Positions 1 to 10,931 of a stretch of 32,888 nucleotides of DNA are shown piece after piece. The stretch's first letter is position 1. The number at the start of each line of letters is the position of its first letter. The stretch is from Pseudomonadota bacterium (lineage in GTDB: Bacteria; Pseudomonadota; Gammaproteobacteria; Burkholderiales; Burkholderiaceae_C), in contig JAKCDM010000027.1 in assembly GCA_021841865.1 (NCBI GenBank), forward strand, positions 1-32,888, written 5' to 3'. The position numbers were made by a program, and so were the translations under genes. The notes under the pieces were generated by a model that saw nothing but the letters and a program-made list of their open reading frames with translations, did not search any database and was not told where the DNA came from.

Positions 1-1
1 G

Positions 2-1819
2 CCGGCAGCCGCCCAGCCCCTGCCCGCGGCGCCTCGCGCGCCGGGCCTCGACGCCGGGCTGCTGCGCCCGCCGCCGCGGCCGGCGGCCGGCATCGCCACG
101 CTGATCGACCGCGCCGCGCATGCCATGCAGGCGCGCCGCACCTTCGGCCTTTCCCCGGCCTCGCTGGGTCTGGCCGCCGCCGACTGGTGGACCCACCTGC
201 TGACCTCCCCGGGCAAGCGACTGGAACTGGCCGACGAGGCCGCGCGCATGAGCGGCACCTATGCCAACTACCTGCTGCAGGTGCTCGCGCATCGCCACGG
301 CCAGCCGGCTCCGGAGTGCTGCGCGCAGGCCGAGGATCGCGACCGGCGCTTTCGCGACCCCGCGTGGCAGCGCTTTCCGTTCAACCTGCTGCAACAGGCG
401 TTCCTGCTGCAGCAGCAATGGTGGCAGCAGGCGACGACCGGGGTGCGAGGCGTCTCCCGGCACCACGAGCAGGTGGTGTCGTTCACCGCGCGCCAGTTGC
501 TCGACACCATGGCGCCGAACAACCTGCTGCCGACCAACCCCGAGGTGCTCGACGCGACGCTGCAAAGCGGCGGCGCGAACCTGGTGCGCGGGTTCCAGTC
601 GTGGTGGGACGACGCGCAGCGCCTGCTCAGCGGCGCGGCTCCGGCCGGTACCGAACAGTTCCTGCCCGGCAGGCAGGTGGCGCTGACCCCCGGCAAGGTG
701 GTCATGCGCAATCGCCTGGTCGAACTCATCCAGTACGCGGCGAGCACGGACAAGGTTCGTCCCGAGCCGCTGCTGATGGTCCCGGCGTGGATCATGAAGT
801 ACTACATCCTGGACCTGTCGCAGCACAACTCGCTGGTGCGCTACCTGGTGGACCAGGGCTACACCGTGTTCATGATCTCGTGGAAGAACCCCACCGGGGA
901 GGACCGCGACCTCGGCATGCAGGACTACCTGGAGTTCGGGCCGCTGGCGGCGCTGGACACCATCGGTCGCATCTGCCCGGACACGCGCGTGCACGCCGCC
1001 GGCTATTGCCTCGGCGGGACCCTGCTGTCGATCGCCGCGGCAGCGCTGGCCGCGCGCGGCGACCAGCGCCTGGCCAGCTTCAGCCTGCTGGCGTCGCAGG
1101 TCGATTTCAGCGAACCGGGCGAGTTGTCGCTGTTCATCGACGACAGCCAGGTCAGTTTCCTCGAGGACATGATGTGGGCCCAGGGCTACCTGGACACGAC
1201 GCAGATGGCCGGGGCCTTCCAGATGCTTCGCTCGTACGACCTGATCTGGTCGCGTATCACGCGCGAATACCTGCTCGGCGAACGCCGGCCGCCGAACGAC
1301 CTGATGGCGTGGAACGCCGATGCCACGCGCATGCCCTACCGCATGCACAGCGAGTACCTGCGCGGCATGTACCTCGAAAACGACCTCGCCGAGGGGCGCT
1401 GGCGGGTCGACGGCAGCGCCGTCAGCGTGGAGGACGCGCCGCAGCCGCTGTTCGTGGTCGGCACCGAGAGCGACCACGTGGCGCCATGGCGCTCGGTGTA
1501 CAAGATCCACCTGCTGACCCATGCCGAAGTCACCTTCGTGCTGACCAACGGAGGCCACAACGCCGGCATTGTCAGCGAGCCCGGGCATGTCGGGCGCTAC
1601 CACCGCTGGGCCACGCGTCAGCCCGGCAGCCCCGGGCAGCCGTACCTGGACCCCGAGCGCTGGCTGGCGCAAGCCGAGACCGCGCAGGGCTCGTGGTGGC
1701 CGCGCTGGACGGCGTGGCTGGCGCGTTACAGTTCGGAGCCGGTGGCGCCGCCAGCCCTCGGCGTGCCGGGACAGCCCCGGCTCGGCGACGCGCCGGGAAG
1801 CTATGTCCTGCAACGCTGA
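2..1819 (+). CDS. phaC: Poly(3-hydroxyalkanoate) synthase, 5' end outside window
   Basis: This is a PhaC-type polymerase that joins (R)-3-hydroxyacyl-CoA units into PHA at the granule surface. The alpha/beta-hydrolase core carries the PhaC lipase box GYCLGGT. Numbered from the Met codon at 125, the catalytic triad is Cys295, Asp450 (TESDH) and His478 (GGHNAG). The PhaC N-terminal domain is recognisable (DTMAPNNLLPTNPE around residues 128-141). The frame is open back to base 2 with no ATG, GTG or TTG before 125. The residues just upstream of Met125 (IDRAAHA) read like the start of the family's conserved N-terminal segment, so the true start lies outside the window. The gene is followed after 15 bp by the hydratase/phosphotransacylase gene, so enzymes making and consuming hydroxyacyl-CoA are adjacent. 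I am sure of the family. The exact class (class I or a Pta-linked subgroup) is less certain. Confidence 0.93.
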   Translation, partial: PAAAQPLPAAPRAPGLDAGLLRPPPRPAAGIATLIDRAAHAMQARRTFGLSPASLGLAAADWWTHLLTSPGKRLELADEAARMSGTYANYLLQVLAHRHGQPAPECCAQAEDRDRRFRDPAWQRFPFNLLQQAFLLQQQWWQQATTGVRGVSRHHEQVVSFTARQLLDTMAPNNLLPTNPEVLDATLQSGGANLVRGFQSWWDDAQRLLSGAAPAGTEQFLPGRQVALTPGKVVMRNRLVELIQYAASTDKVRPEPLLMVPAWIMKYYILDLSQHNSLVRYLVDQGYTVFMISWKNPTGEDRDLGMQDYLEFGPLAALDTIGRICPDTRVHAAGYCLGGTLLSIAAAALAARGDQRLASFSLLASQVDFSEPGELSLFIDDSQVSFLEDMMWAQGYLDTTQMAGAFQMLRSYDLIWSRITREYLLGERRPPNDLMAWNADATRMPYRMHSEYLRGMYLENDLAEGRWRVDGSAVSVEDAPQPLFVVGTESDHVAPWRSVYKIHLLTHAEVTFVLTNGGHNAGIVSEPGHVGRYHRWATRQPGSPGQPYLDPERWLAQAETAQGSWWPRWTAWLARYSSEPVAPPALGVPGQPRLGDAPGSYVLQR

Positions 1820-1834
1820 TCTACCCTGCATGCG

Positions 1835-3283
1835 ATGACCGACTGGATCGAGAACCGCCCCCTGGCCGAACTGCGCGTGGGCGACACGGCGAGCCTGACG
1901 CGCAGTTTCACGAGCGATGAACTGCAGACCTTCGCACTGGTCTCGGGTGACGTGAACCCGGCGCATGTGGACGCCGAGTACGCCGCCAGCGACGCGTTCC
2001 ACGCGGTGGTCGCGCACGGCATGTGGAGCGCGGCGCTGATCTCCAGCGTGCTGGGCACCCAACTGCCCGGCCCGGGCACCGTGTACCTCGGACAGGACCT
2101 GCGCTTCCTCGGCCCGGTGTTCGTCGGCGACACGGTGCGCGTGACGGCCACGGTCACCGCGATCGAGACCCCGGCCGACGCCCCGCCGCGCGCGCGCCTG
2201 CATTGCCGGGTGGTCAACCAGCGCAACGAGCCTGTGCTGGAGGGCGACGCGCTGGTGCTGGTTCCGCAATCCAAGGTGCGGCGCCCGCGCACCCACCTGC
2301 CGCGCCTGGAACTGCGCGATCCGGGAGTCAAGCTGCGCGCGCTGGTCGAGCAGGCGCAACGCGCGCTGGCCGGGCGCCCACCGCTGCGCTGCGCGGTGGT
2401 GCACGCGGTCGACGCGGTGTCGCTGGGCGGCGCGGTGGATGCGGCGCGAGCCGGGCTCATCGAGCCGGTGTTCGTCGGCCCCGAGGCGCGCCTGCGCGCG
2501 GCCGCGCAGGCCGCCGGGATCGACCTGTCGCCCTACGCCATCGAGCCCACCGAGCACAGCCACGCGGCCGCGGCACGCGCCGCGGCGATGGCGCGCGAGG
2601 CCAGCGTGCAGGCCATCATGAAGGGTTCGCTGCACAGCGACGAACTGCTGCGCGCGGTGCTCGACGCGTCGGCCGGACTGCGCACGCAACGACGCGTCAG
2701 CCACGTGTTCGTGATCGACGCAGTCGGCGTGCCGCGCCTGCAACTGCTGACCGACGCCGCGGTCAACGTGGCGCCCGACCTGTCGGCCAAGCGCGACATC
2801 GTGCAAAACGCCATCGACCTCGCCCACGCGCTGGGAATCGCGCAACCCCGGGTGGCGATCCTGTCGGCGGTGGAAACGGTCACGCCCGGCATGGCGTCGA
2901 CGCTCGACGCCGCTGCGCTGTGCAAGATGGCCGATCGCGGACAGATCAGCGGCGGCCTGCTCGACGGCCCGCTGGCCTTCGACAACGCGGTGTCGCTGCG
3001 CGCGGCGCAGACCAAGGGCATCGTGTCGCCGGTGGCCGGGCTCGCCGACGTGCTGGTGGCCCCCGACCTGGAGGCCGGCAACATGCTGGCCAAGCAGCTC
3101 GAATACCTCGCCGACGCCAAGGTGGCCGGTATCGTGCTGGGCGCGCGCGTGCCGGTGGTGCTGACCAGTCGCGCCGACCTGCCCGACTCGCGCATGGCCT
3201 CGTGCGCGCTGGCCGTGCTGCTCGCCACCCATGCCGCGGGCGCGCCTCCGGCGCCGGCTCGCGCCGCGGGAGAGCCGGCATGA
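1835..3283 (+). CDS. MaoC-like (R)-enoyl-CoA hydratase / phosphate acyltransferase fusion
   Basis: A 482-residue two-domain protein. Residues 1-150 form a MaoC/hotdog hydratase: the hydratase-2 motif is SGDVNPAHVD, with Asp39 and His44 as the expected catalytic pair, followed by an AHGM turn. This domain would hydrate trans-2-enoyl-CoA to (R)-3-hydroxyacyl-CoA, a PHA synthase substrate. Residues about 165-475 are a phosphate acetyl/butyryl-transferase domain (motifs IMKGSLHSDELL, DAAVNVAPD, ISGGLLDGPLAFDNA), which swaps CoA for phosphate on an acyl group. Such fusions are known as bifunctional enoyl-CoA hydratase/phosphate acetyltransferases. The Met at 1835 is preferred to the out-of-frame ATG at 1830. 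No clear Shine-Dalgarno is present, so translation may be coupled to phaC. The stop overlaps the acetate kinase ATG by four bases, consistent with transfer of acyl-phosphate to AckA. Whether the chain prefers acetyl or longer acyl groups cannot be read from the sequence. Confidence 0.92.
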   Translation: MTDWIENRPLAELRVGDTASLTRSFTSDELQTFALVSGDVNPAHVDAEYAASDAFHAVVAHGMWSAALISSVLGTQLPGPGTVYLGQDLRFLGPVFVGDTVRVTATVTAIETPADAPPRARLHCRVVNQRNEPVLEGDALVLVPQSKVRRPRTHLPRLELRDPGVKLRALVEQAQRALAGRPPLRCAVVHAVDAVSLGGAVDAARAGLIEPVFVGPEARLRAAAQAAGIDLSPYAIEPTEHSHAAAARAAAMAREASVQAIMKGSLHSDELLRAVLDASAGLRTQRRVSHVFVIDAVGVPRLQLLTDAAVNVAPDLSAKRDIVQNAIDLAHALGIAQPRVAILSAVETVTPGMASTLDAAALCKMADRGQISGGLLDGPLAFDNAVSLRAAQTKGIVSPVAGLADVLVAPDLEAGNMLAKQLEYLADAKVAGIVLGARVPVVLTSRADLPDSRMASCALAVLLATHAAGAPPAPARAAGEPA

Positions 3284-4497
3284 ACGGTGCGTTGCTGAGT
3301 CTCAACGCCGGCTCGTCGAGCCTGAAGTTCGCGCTGTTCGAGACCGCGGCCGGCTGGCACGACGGGCAGCTGCCGGTGCCGCTGCTGCGCGGCGAGATCG
3401 ACGTGCGCGACAGCCGCCCGCTGTTGCGCTACGAGCAGCCCGGGCAGCCCGAACGCAGCGTCGAGCCGCAGGCCATGCGAGGGGATATCGCGGCCGAGAC
3501 GGCCTGGCTGGTCTCCTGGATGCAGCGGGACATGGGGCTGCCGCCCCCCGGCGTGGTCGCCCACCGCATCGTGCATGGCGGTCTGCGCTTCGCGCATGCC
3601 GTGCGCATCGACGCGCAGGTCGAAAGCGAACTGCGGCGCCTGGTGTCGCTGGCCCCGCTGCACCAGGGTCCGGGGCTGGACGGCGTGCGCGCGGCGCGCG
3701 AGGCGCTGCCCGCTGCCGTGCAGGTGGCCTGCTTCGACACCGCGTTCCACGCCGGGCATGCCGACGCCGAGCGGCGCTACGCGATTCCCCGCCGCTGGCA
3801 CGAGCTCGGCTACCAGCGCTACGGCTTCCACGGCCTGTCCTTCGATGCCATCAGCCGTCGCCTTCCGGGGCTGCTCGGACAGCGGGCGCGCGGCGCCGTC
3901 GTCATCGCCCACCTGGGCAGCGGTGCCAGCATCTGCGGCCTGCGCGACCTGCGCAGCGTCAGCACCACGATGGGCTACACGGCGCTCGACGGGCTGGTCA
4001 TGGCCACGCGCTGCGGCAGCCTCGACCCCGGCCTGGTGCTGCACTGGCTGCAGCAGGACGGACTCGAGCCGTCGCGCATCTCCGACCTGCTGTACCGCGA
4101 AAGCGGCCTGCTCGGCGTGTCGCAGATCAGCGCCGACCTGCGCGAACTGCTGGCCAGCGACGACCCGCGCGCACGCGACGCGGTGGATCTGTTCACGGCC
4201 TCGGTGGTGCGCCACGTCGGCGCCGTCGCGGCGAGCATCGGCGGACTCGACGCGCTGGTGTTCACCGGAGGCATCGGCACCCACCAGGCGCCGGTGCGCG
4301 AGGCGGTGGCCGCGCGCCTGGGCTGGATGGGCGTGTCGCTGGACACCGAGGCCAACGAGGCCGGCGCCACGCTGGTGTCGGGCAGTTCCAGCCGGGTCCC
4401 GGTGCTGGTGCTGCGCACCGACGAGGAGGCGGTGATGGCGCTGCAGGCCGCCGAGCTCGCCGGCACGCGCGCGCGGCGCGTCGCGCACGCCGGCTGA
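3280..4497 (+). CDS. ackA: Acetate kinase
   Basis: A 405-residue acetate kinase of the ASKHA fold that makes ATP from acetyl-phosphate and ADP. All residues expected for catalysis are present: Asn9 in NAGSSSLKF, Arg96 in HRIVHGG, His128, Asp153 in FDTAFH, His184 in YGFHGLS, Arg244 in ATRCGS and the TDEE glutamates near 382-383. The ATGA overlap with the upstream fusion fixes the start and implies translational coupling. One departure from the usual family pattern is APLHQGPGL at about 125-133, where most AckA proteins have APLHNP; the catalytic His is kept. With the phosphotransacylase it forms a substrate-level phosphorylation pair. Propionate or butyrate kinase activity cannot be excluded. 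Confidence 0.95.
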   Translation: MNGALLSLNAGSSSLKFALFETAAGWHDGQLPVPLLRGEIDVRDSRPLLRYEQPGQPERSVEPQAMRGDIAAETAWLVSWMQRDMGLPPPGVVAHRIVHGGLRFAHAVRIDAQVESELRRLVSLAPLHQGPGLDGVRAAREALPAAVQVACFDTAFHAGHADAERRYAIPRRWHELGYQRYGFHGLSFDAISRRLPGLLGQRARGAVVIAHLGSGASICGLRDLRSVSTTMGYTALDGLVMATRCGSLDPGLVLHWLQQDGLEPSRISDLLYRESGLLGVSQISADLRELLASDDPRARDAVDLFTASVVRHVGAVAASIGGLDALVFTGGIGTHQAPVREAVAARLGWMGVSLDTEANEAGATLVSGSSSRVPVLVLRTDEEAVMALQAAELAGTRARRVAHAG

Positions 4498-4504
4498 ATG
4501 CGCC

Positions 4505-5773
4505 ATGAACCTGGCACTGCCTCCGCTGCTGCTGCAGTTCGCCGCCACCACGGTGCTGGCCTTCGTGCTCGGCCTGGAACTGCATGGATACCGGCGATCG
4601 CAGGACGAGGGCGTCGGCTTCGGCACCACCCGCACGCTGACCCTGATCGGCGCGGCGGGATTCGTGTTGTGGCTGCTCGACGGATCGAGCCCGCGGGGCC
4701 TGTACCTGGCCGGGCTGGTGGCGCTGGCGGCGTGGCTGGCGGTGGACCTGGCACGCAGCGAGGCATCGTCGGCGGGCCGCGGCGCGCTGCTGCCCGGGGT
4801 CATCGCGCTGCTTGCGTACGCGCTCGGCCCGCTGGTGCAGACCCAGCCCGAATGGATGCCCGCGGCGCTGTTGATCGTGGCCATCCTGATGCTCGCCGAG
4901 AAGCCGATGATCCGCAAGCTGTCGGACGCCATGCCTGTGTCCGAGGGGGTCACGCTGGCCAAGTTCCTGATCATCGCCGGGCTGGTGCTTCCGCTGCTGC
5001 CGGACACTCCGATTCCCGGGCTGCCCGGCATCAGCTACTCCAAGGTCTGGCTGGCGGTGGTGCTGATCTCGGCCATTTCCTACTCCGGCTACCTCGCCCA
5101 CGCCTATGTGTTCCCGAAGGCCTCGACCCTGCTGACCGGGCTGCTCGGCGGCGTGTACTCGAGCACCGCCGCCACCGTGGTGCTGGCGCGCCAGGCGCGC
5201 CAGGATCCGTTGACTGCGCGCCAGGCGCCGGCCGCCACGGTGCTGGCCACGGCGATGATGTACGCGCGCCTGTGGGCCGTCATCGCCGTGCTGGGGCACC
5301 GCGACGCCGCGCTGCGCCTGGCGCTGCCCTTCGGCGCGCTGTTCGCGATCAGCCTGTGCGTGACCTGGCTGCTGTGGCGCGGCGCCGGCGACGCTGCCGG
5401 CGAACCCGCCAGCCTGGGCTCGCGCAACCCGCTGGATCTTCCGGTGGCGTTCCTGTTCGCCGCGCTGTTCGTCGCGTTCGCCGCGCTGACCGGCTTCGTC
5501 ACCAGCCATTTCGGGGTCGGCGGGCTCAACGTGCTGAGCTTCGTCGTCGGCCTGAGCGACATCGATCCCTTCGTGCTGTCGCTGCTGGCCGGGCATTTCC
5601 AGGTCAGCGATGCCGCCGTGATCCACGCCGTGCTGATCGCGTCGGGCAGCAACAACCTGCTCAAGGCCGGCTACGCGCTGGCGCTTTCGCGACGCCGCAG
5701 CATGCTGCCGGCGGCGGCATGGCTGGTGCTCAGCCTGCTGCTGTCGCTCGGCTGGGCCACCTGGGGAGCCTGA
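4505..5773 (+). CDS. MgtC/SapB N-domain plus DUF4010 integral membrane protein
   Basis: A 422-residue, strongly hydrophobic protein with roughly a dozen predicted membrane segments. The first about 140 residues match the MgtC/SapB pattern (a TVLAFVLGLELHGYRR segment followed by GFGTTRTLTLIG). The rest resembles DUF4010 (SGYLAHAYVFPK, then GLLGGVYSSTAATVVLARQ, then GFVTSHFGVGGLNVLSFVVG). MgtC proteins are linked to magnesium limitation and to control of ATP synthase in some bacteria. The role of the DUF4010 fusion is unknown, and transport is only a guess. The start follows the ackA stop by 7 bp, so it is the last gene of this operon. A perfect 20-bp palindrome lies just after its stop. Confidence 0.85.
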   Translation: MNLALPPLLLQFAATTVLAFVLGLELHGYRRSQDEGVGFGTTRTLTLIGAAGFVLWLLDGSSPRGLYLAGLVALAAWLAVDLARSEASSAGRGALLPGVIALLAYALGPLVQTQPEWMPAALLIVAILMLAEKPMIRKLSDAMPVSEGVTLAKFLIIAGLVLPLLPDTPIPGLPGISYSKVWLAVVLISAISYSGYLAHAYVFPKASTLLTGLLGGVYSSTAATVVLARQARQDPLTARQAPAATVLATAMMYARLWAVIAVLGHRDAALRLALPFGALFAISLCVTWLLWRGAGDAAGEPASLGSRNPLDLPVAFLFAALFVAFAALTGFVTSHFGVGGLNVLSFVVGLSDIDPFVLSLLAGHFQVSDAAVIHAVLIASGSNNLLKAGYALALSRRRSMLPAAAWLVLSLLLSLGWATWGA

Positions 5774-5783
5774 GCGCGGCTCG

Positions 5784-5803
5784 CGCTGGCGCCGGCGCCA
5801 GCG
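5784..5803. terminator. Perfect 20-bp palindrome between convergent operons
   Basis: A perfect inverted repeat with 10-base arms and no spacer (arm CGCTGGCGCC). It sits between the stop of the MgtC/DUF4010 gene (5771-5773) and the stop of the permease gene coming from the other side (5804-5806). As RNA it can form an 8-bp stem with a CCGG loop from either strand. No T-tract follows, so it would be a hairpin-only or Rho-assisted bidirectional terminator. The position is what supports the call; function is inferred. Confidence 0.6.
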
Positions 5804-6913
5804 TCAGGCGCCGCGGCGCCCGAACCACCATGCCGCGGCAGCCATGCTGCACAGGCCGATGAGCGCCAGCGGCAGGTACTGCGGCAGCAACTGCCGCACC
5901 GAGGCAGCCTGCAGGAACACGTCGCGATTGATGACCAGGAAATAGCGCATCGGGTTCAGCAGGGTCAGCCATTGCACAACGCGCGGCATGTTGGCGATCG
6001 GAGTGGCGAAGCCCGACAGGATCACCGCCGGCACCATGAACAGGAACACCCCGAGCAGGCCCTGCTGCTGGGTTCGCGCGATCGACGAGATCAACAGCCC
6101 GATGCCGACCGCCGCCACCAGGAACAGCGCCATGCCGATGCCCAGCGCGAGCACGCTGCCGGTGAACGGAACGCCGAACCACAGCACCGCCATCAGCACG
6201 GTGAACACGCCCTCGACGGCGCCGATCAGCACCCCGGGCAAGGCCTTGCCGAGCAGGATCTCGCCCGGGCTCATCGGCGTGACCAGCAACTGGTCGAAGG
6301 TGCCCAGTTCGCGCTCGCGCGCCACCGAAAGCCCGGTGACCAGCAGCGTGATGACCAGCATCAGCAGCGCCACGATGCCGGGCACGATGAACCAGCGCGA
6401 CAGCAAGCCCGGGTTGAACCAGGCGCGCATGCGCAGGCGCGCCGGAGCCGCCGGCCAGGCGTGGGCTGCCGCCCACTGGTCGTTGAACTCCTCCAGCACG
6501 CCGTTGACGTCGCCCTGCACGATGGCCGCGGTGTTCGAATCACGTCCGTCGATCAGCACCTGCAGTCGGGCGCCGCGGCCGTCGAGCAGATCGCGCGAGA
6601 AATCGGGGCCGACATGCAGCACAAGAAGCGCCCGGCGCTCGTCGATCCAGGTTCGCATCTGCTGCTGCGAATGCAGTGTCGCCACGCGCCGGAACTCGCC
6701 TGAGCCGTCGAAGCGCGCCAGCAGCTGGCGCGCGGCGCGGCCTCCGTCCTGGTCGTAGACGGCGTAGGCGATGTGGTTCAGGTCGAAGGTCGCGGCGTAG
6801 CCGAACACCATCAGCTGGATCAGCGGCGGCCCGATCAGCACGGCACGGCTGGCGCCGTCACGCAGCAGCGCGAGCAGTTCCTTGACGATCAACGCGCGGA
6901 TGCGTTGCCACAT
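5804..6913 (-). CDS. ybhR: ABC-2 exporter permease, YbhR-like
   Basis: A 369-residue ABC-2 type permease. It has one N-terminal membrane segment (ALIVKELLALLRDG, then LIGPPLIQLMVFGYAATF), a large periplasmic region with the DGRDSNTA motif seen in YbhR, and five further membrane segments. The start ATG at 6913 gives MWQRIRALIVKELL, matching the family start. It lies 11 bp after the stop of the sister permease. It should pair with that permease and the double ATPase to export a small molecule. In E. coli the YbhFSR system affects tolerance of some drugs and exchanges Na+ or Li+; the substrate here is unknown. It is the last gene of the operon. Confidence 0.88.
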   Translation of the reverse strand: MWQRIRALIVKELLALLRDGASRAVLIGPPLIQLMVFGYAATFDLNHIAYAVYDQDGGRAARQLLARFDGSGEFRRVATLHSQQQMRTWIDERRALLVLHVGPDFSRDLLDGRGARLQVLIDGRDSNTAAIVQGDVNGVLEEFNDQWAAAHAWPAAPARLRMRAWFNPGLLSRWFIVPGIVALLMLVITLLVTGLSVARERELGTFDQLLVTPMSPGEILLGKALPGVLIGAVEGVFTVLMAVLWFGVPFTGSVLALGIGMALFLVAAVGIGLLISSIARTQQQGLLGVFLFMVPAVILSGFATPIANMPRVVQWLTLLNPMRYFLVINRDVFLQAASVRQLLPQYLPLALIGLCSMAAAAWWFGRRGA

Positions 6914-6924
6914 GGTCGCCTCGC

Positions 6925-8040
6925 TCAGTCCAGGCCCTTGCGCGTGCGCAGGCGAGCCACGCCGACGAAGACCAGCGCCATCAGCGCCAGCGCCGCGCTG
7001 TTGCCCAGCAGCACGCCGGGAATGTCCCCGGCCAGGAACAGGGTGTGCAGAATGGACACGAAGTAGCGCGCGGCAACGACGTGGCTGAGCACTCGCACCG
7101 CCTGGGGCATGGAGCCGATGTCGAAAATGAATCCCGACAGGATGAACGCCGGCAGGAAGGTGGCGATCACCGCCACCTGCGCGACCACGAACTGGCTCTT
7201 GGCGAGGGTCGAGATCAGCAGCCCCATTCCCAGCGCCGCGAGCAGGAACAGCGCCGAGCAGGCCACCAGCAGCCACAGGCTGCCGCGCAGCGGCACCAGG
7301 AACATCCAGCGCGCCATCGCCACCGACAGCAGCATGCCTCCCATGCCCAGCATGAAGTACGGCAGCAGCTTGCCGAGCAGGATCTCGTCCATGCTCACCG
7401 GCGTGGCCATCAGGGCTTCCATGGTGCCGCGCTCCCATTCACGCGCCACCACCAGCGCCGTCAGCAGCGCGCCGATCAGGGTCATGATCACCGCCACCAG
7501 CCCGGGAACCAGGAAATCCCGGCTGCGCAACGCCGGGTTGAACCACACGCGGTCGTCGACCCGCACGGGCTCGCGCAGCTTGGTGGCACGCGCCTGGGCC
7601 AGCTGCTGCAGCCAGTCGTGCCACATGCCGCGCAGGTAGCCCTGCACGATGCGCGCGGTGTTGGCGTCGACGCCGTCGACCCATACGCCGACGTCGGCGC
7701 CGCGCCCGTCGAGCGCGCGCCGCGCGAAGTCGCCCCGCAAGTGCACGATGGCGCGCACCTGGCCGGCGGCGAGCGCCTGCCGCGCCGCGCGCATGTCGGC
7801 AAGCTCGCGCGGCGCGAACTGCGCCGAGCCGCGCAACCCCGAGACGAAGGACTCGGTCAGCGGCGACGCGCGCTCCACCACCACGGCCAGCGGCACATGC
7901 CGCGCGTCGAGGGACACGCCATAACCGAACAGCAGCAACAGCAGCACCGGCAGCACGAAGGCGATGGCGATGGCCGACGGGTCGCGCAGGATCTGCAGCC
8001 CCTCCTTGCGCATCAGCGCTCGCAGACGCATGGCGTTCAC
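6925..8040 (-). CDS. ybhS: ABC-2 exporter permease, YbhS-like
   Basis: A 371-residue ABC-2 permease with the same architecture as its neighbour: an N-terminal membrane segment after KEGLQILRDPSA, a periplasmic domain with DGVDANTARIVQGY, then five C-terminal membrane segments, and the REWERGTMEALMATPVS loop typical of the family. I chose the GTG at 8040, which has an AAGG element 8 nt upstream and lies 2 bp past the ATPase stop. An in-frame ATG at 8031 would shorten it by three residues. It closely resembles E. coli YbhS (KExxQIxRDPS start, LLLLFGYG segment). It probably forms a heterodimer with the YbhR-like permease. Confidence 0.88.
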   Translation of the reverse strand: MNAMRLRALMRKEGLQILRDPSAIAIAFVLPVLLLLLFGYGVSLDARHVPLAVVVERASPLTESFVSGLRGSAQFAPRELADMRAARQALAAGQVRAIVHLRGDFARRALDGRGADVGVWVDGVDANTARIVQGYLRGMWHDWLQQLAQARATKLREPVRVDDRVWFNPALRSRDFLVPGLVAVIMTLIGALLTALVVAREWERGTMEALMATPVSMDEILLGKLLPYFMLGMGGMLLSVAMARWMFLVPLRGSLWLLVACSALFLLAALGMGLLISTLAKSQFVVAQVAVIATFLPAFILSGFIFDIGSMPQAVRVLSHVVAARYFVSILHTLFLAGDIPGVLLGNSAALALMALVFVGVARLRTRKGLD

Positions 8041-8042
8041 GC

Positions 8043-9840
<1,798 letters not shown>

Positions 9841-9854
<14 letters not shown>

Positions 9855-10872
9855 CGGAAGCGGCCCCGGCCGGGTTGTCGTGCAGCGGCACCTGCACGGT
9901 CACCGGCATGCCCAGCCGCAGGCGTCCCGACGCGTCGCACACGTACACGCGCGTGCGGTAGACGAGTTGCGTGCGCAATTGCGTGGTCTGCACCTGCCTG
10001 GGCGTGAACTCGGCGCTGGGCGAGATGAACCCGATCCACGCGGCGAAGGCCTGTCCCGGAAAGCTGTCGCTGTACACCTCGGCGTGCATTCCCGGGGCGA
10101 TCCGGCCCAGTTCCGGCTCGGGCACGTAGGCCCGCACCCACAGCGGGTCGCGCAGCGCCAGCGTGAGCACCGGGGTCTGCGGCGAGGCCATGTCCCCCAC
10201 TTCGAGTATGCGGTTCTCGACCACGGCATCGTCGGGCGAGCGCAGCGTGGCGTCGTCGAGCTGGCGTTGCGCCAGCGCCAGCGCCGCGCGGTCGGCGTCG
10301 ACCTCGGCCGCGGCGGCCGCGATGTCCTGCTTGCGCGGGCCTTGCAGCGCCAGGCTCAGCGCCTGCTCGGCGCGCTCGCGCCCGGCCTGCGCGGCGCGCA
10401 GCGCCTCGGTGGCGTCGTCCAGGTTCTGGCGCGGCAGGAAGCCCGACTCGACCAGGCTGCGCTGGCGCCGCCAGGTGGCCTGCGCATGGCTCCACGCAGC
10501 CTGCGCGGCGCGCAGCGCGGCCCGCGCCTGCTCGACCTCCTGCGGGCGAGTGCCCGAGCGCAACGCGGCCAGCACGTTGCCGCGCGCGTCCAGCGTCGCG
10601 CGAGCCCGCCGCAGCGCGTCGCGCAGCCGTGCATCGTCCAGCCGAGCCACGACCTGCCCCTTGCGAACCTGCTCGCCTTCGCGCACCGGCAGGCTGCGAA
10701 TTCGACCCACCGCGTCGAAGGCCAGCTGCACCTGGCGCAGATCGATGTTTCCGTACAGGGTCAGCTGTGCCGCAGGCGCATGCGTGCGCTGGTGCAGCAC
10801 CCAGGCGGCGCCGGTGGCAACGAGCAGCGCCGGCACGGCCAGCAACACCATCAGGCGCTTGGGAGGGGGCAT
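9841..10872 (-). CDS. ybhG: HlyD-family periplasmic adaptor, YbhG-like
   Basis: A 343-residue membrane-fusion protein. It has a single N-terminal anchor (LMVLLAVPALLVATGAAWVL), a barrel/lipoyl part (VGRIRSLPVREGEQVRKGQVVARLDD), a long alpha-helical hairpin rich in Ala, Arg and Glu (about residues 80-195), and a C-terminal beta-barrel. It would bridge the inner-membrane permeases to an outer-membrane channel. I chose the ATG at 10872. A TTG at 10884 would add four residues. It is the first gene of the exporter operon and diverges from the TolC-type gene across a 171-bp promoter region, which suggests the two form one tripartite system. Confidence 0.9.
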
Positions 10873-10931
10873 GTCCTGGAGCAAGGCGGCGTGGGAACCC
10901 GCGCGCCACGGAAGGCACGCTCGGCGAGTTC

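Noticed and set aside
2533-5031. Open frame of 832 codons on the minus strand across pta, ackA and the MgtC gene
   Set aside because: It lies opposite three genes with clear family motifs, its translation has no recognisable domain, and long antisense frames are expected at this GC content.
6867-6885. TTGACGATCAA inside the permease gene, resembling an FNR box
   Set aside because: The two halves are separated by one base instead of four and the site is within coding sequence.
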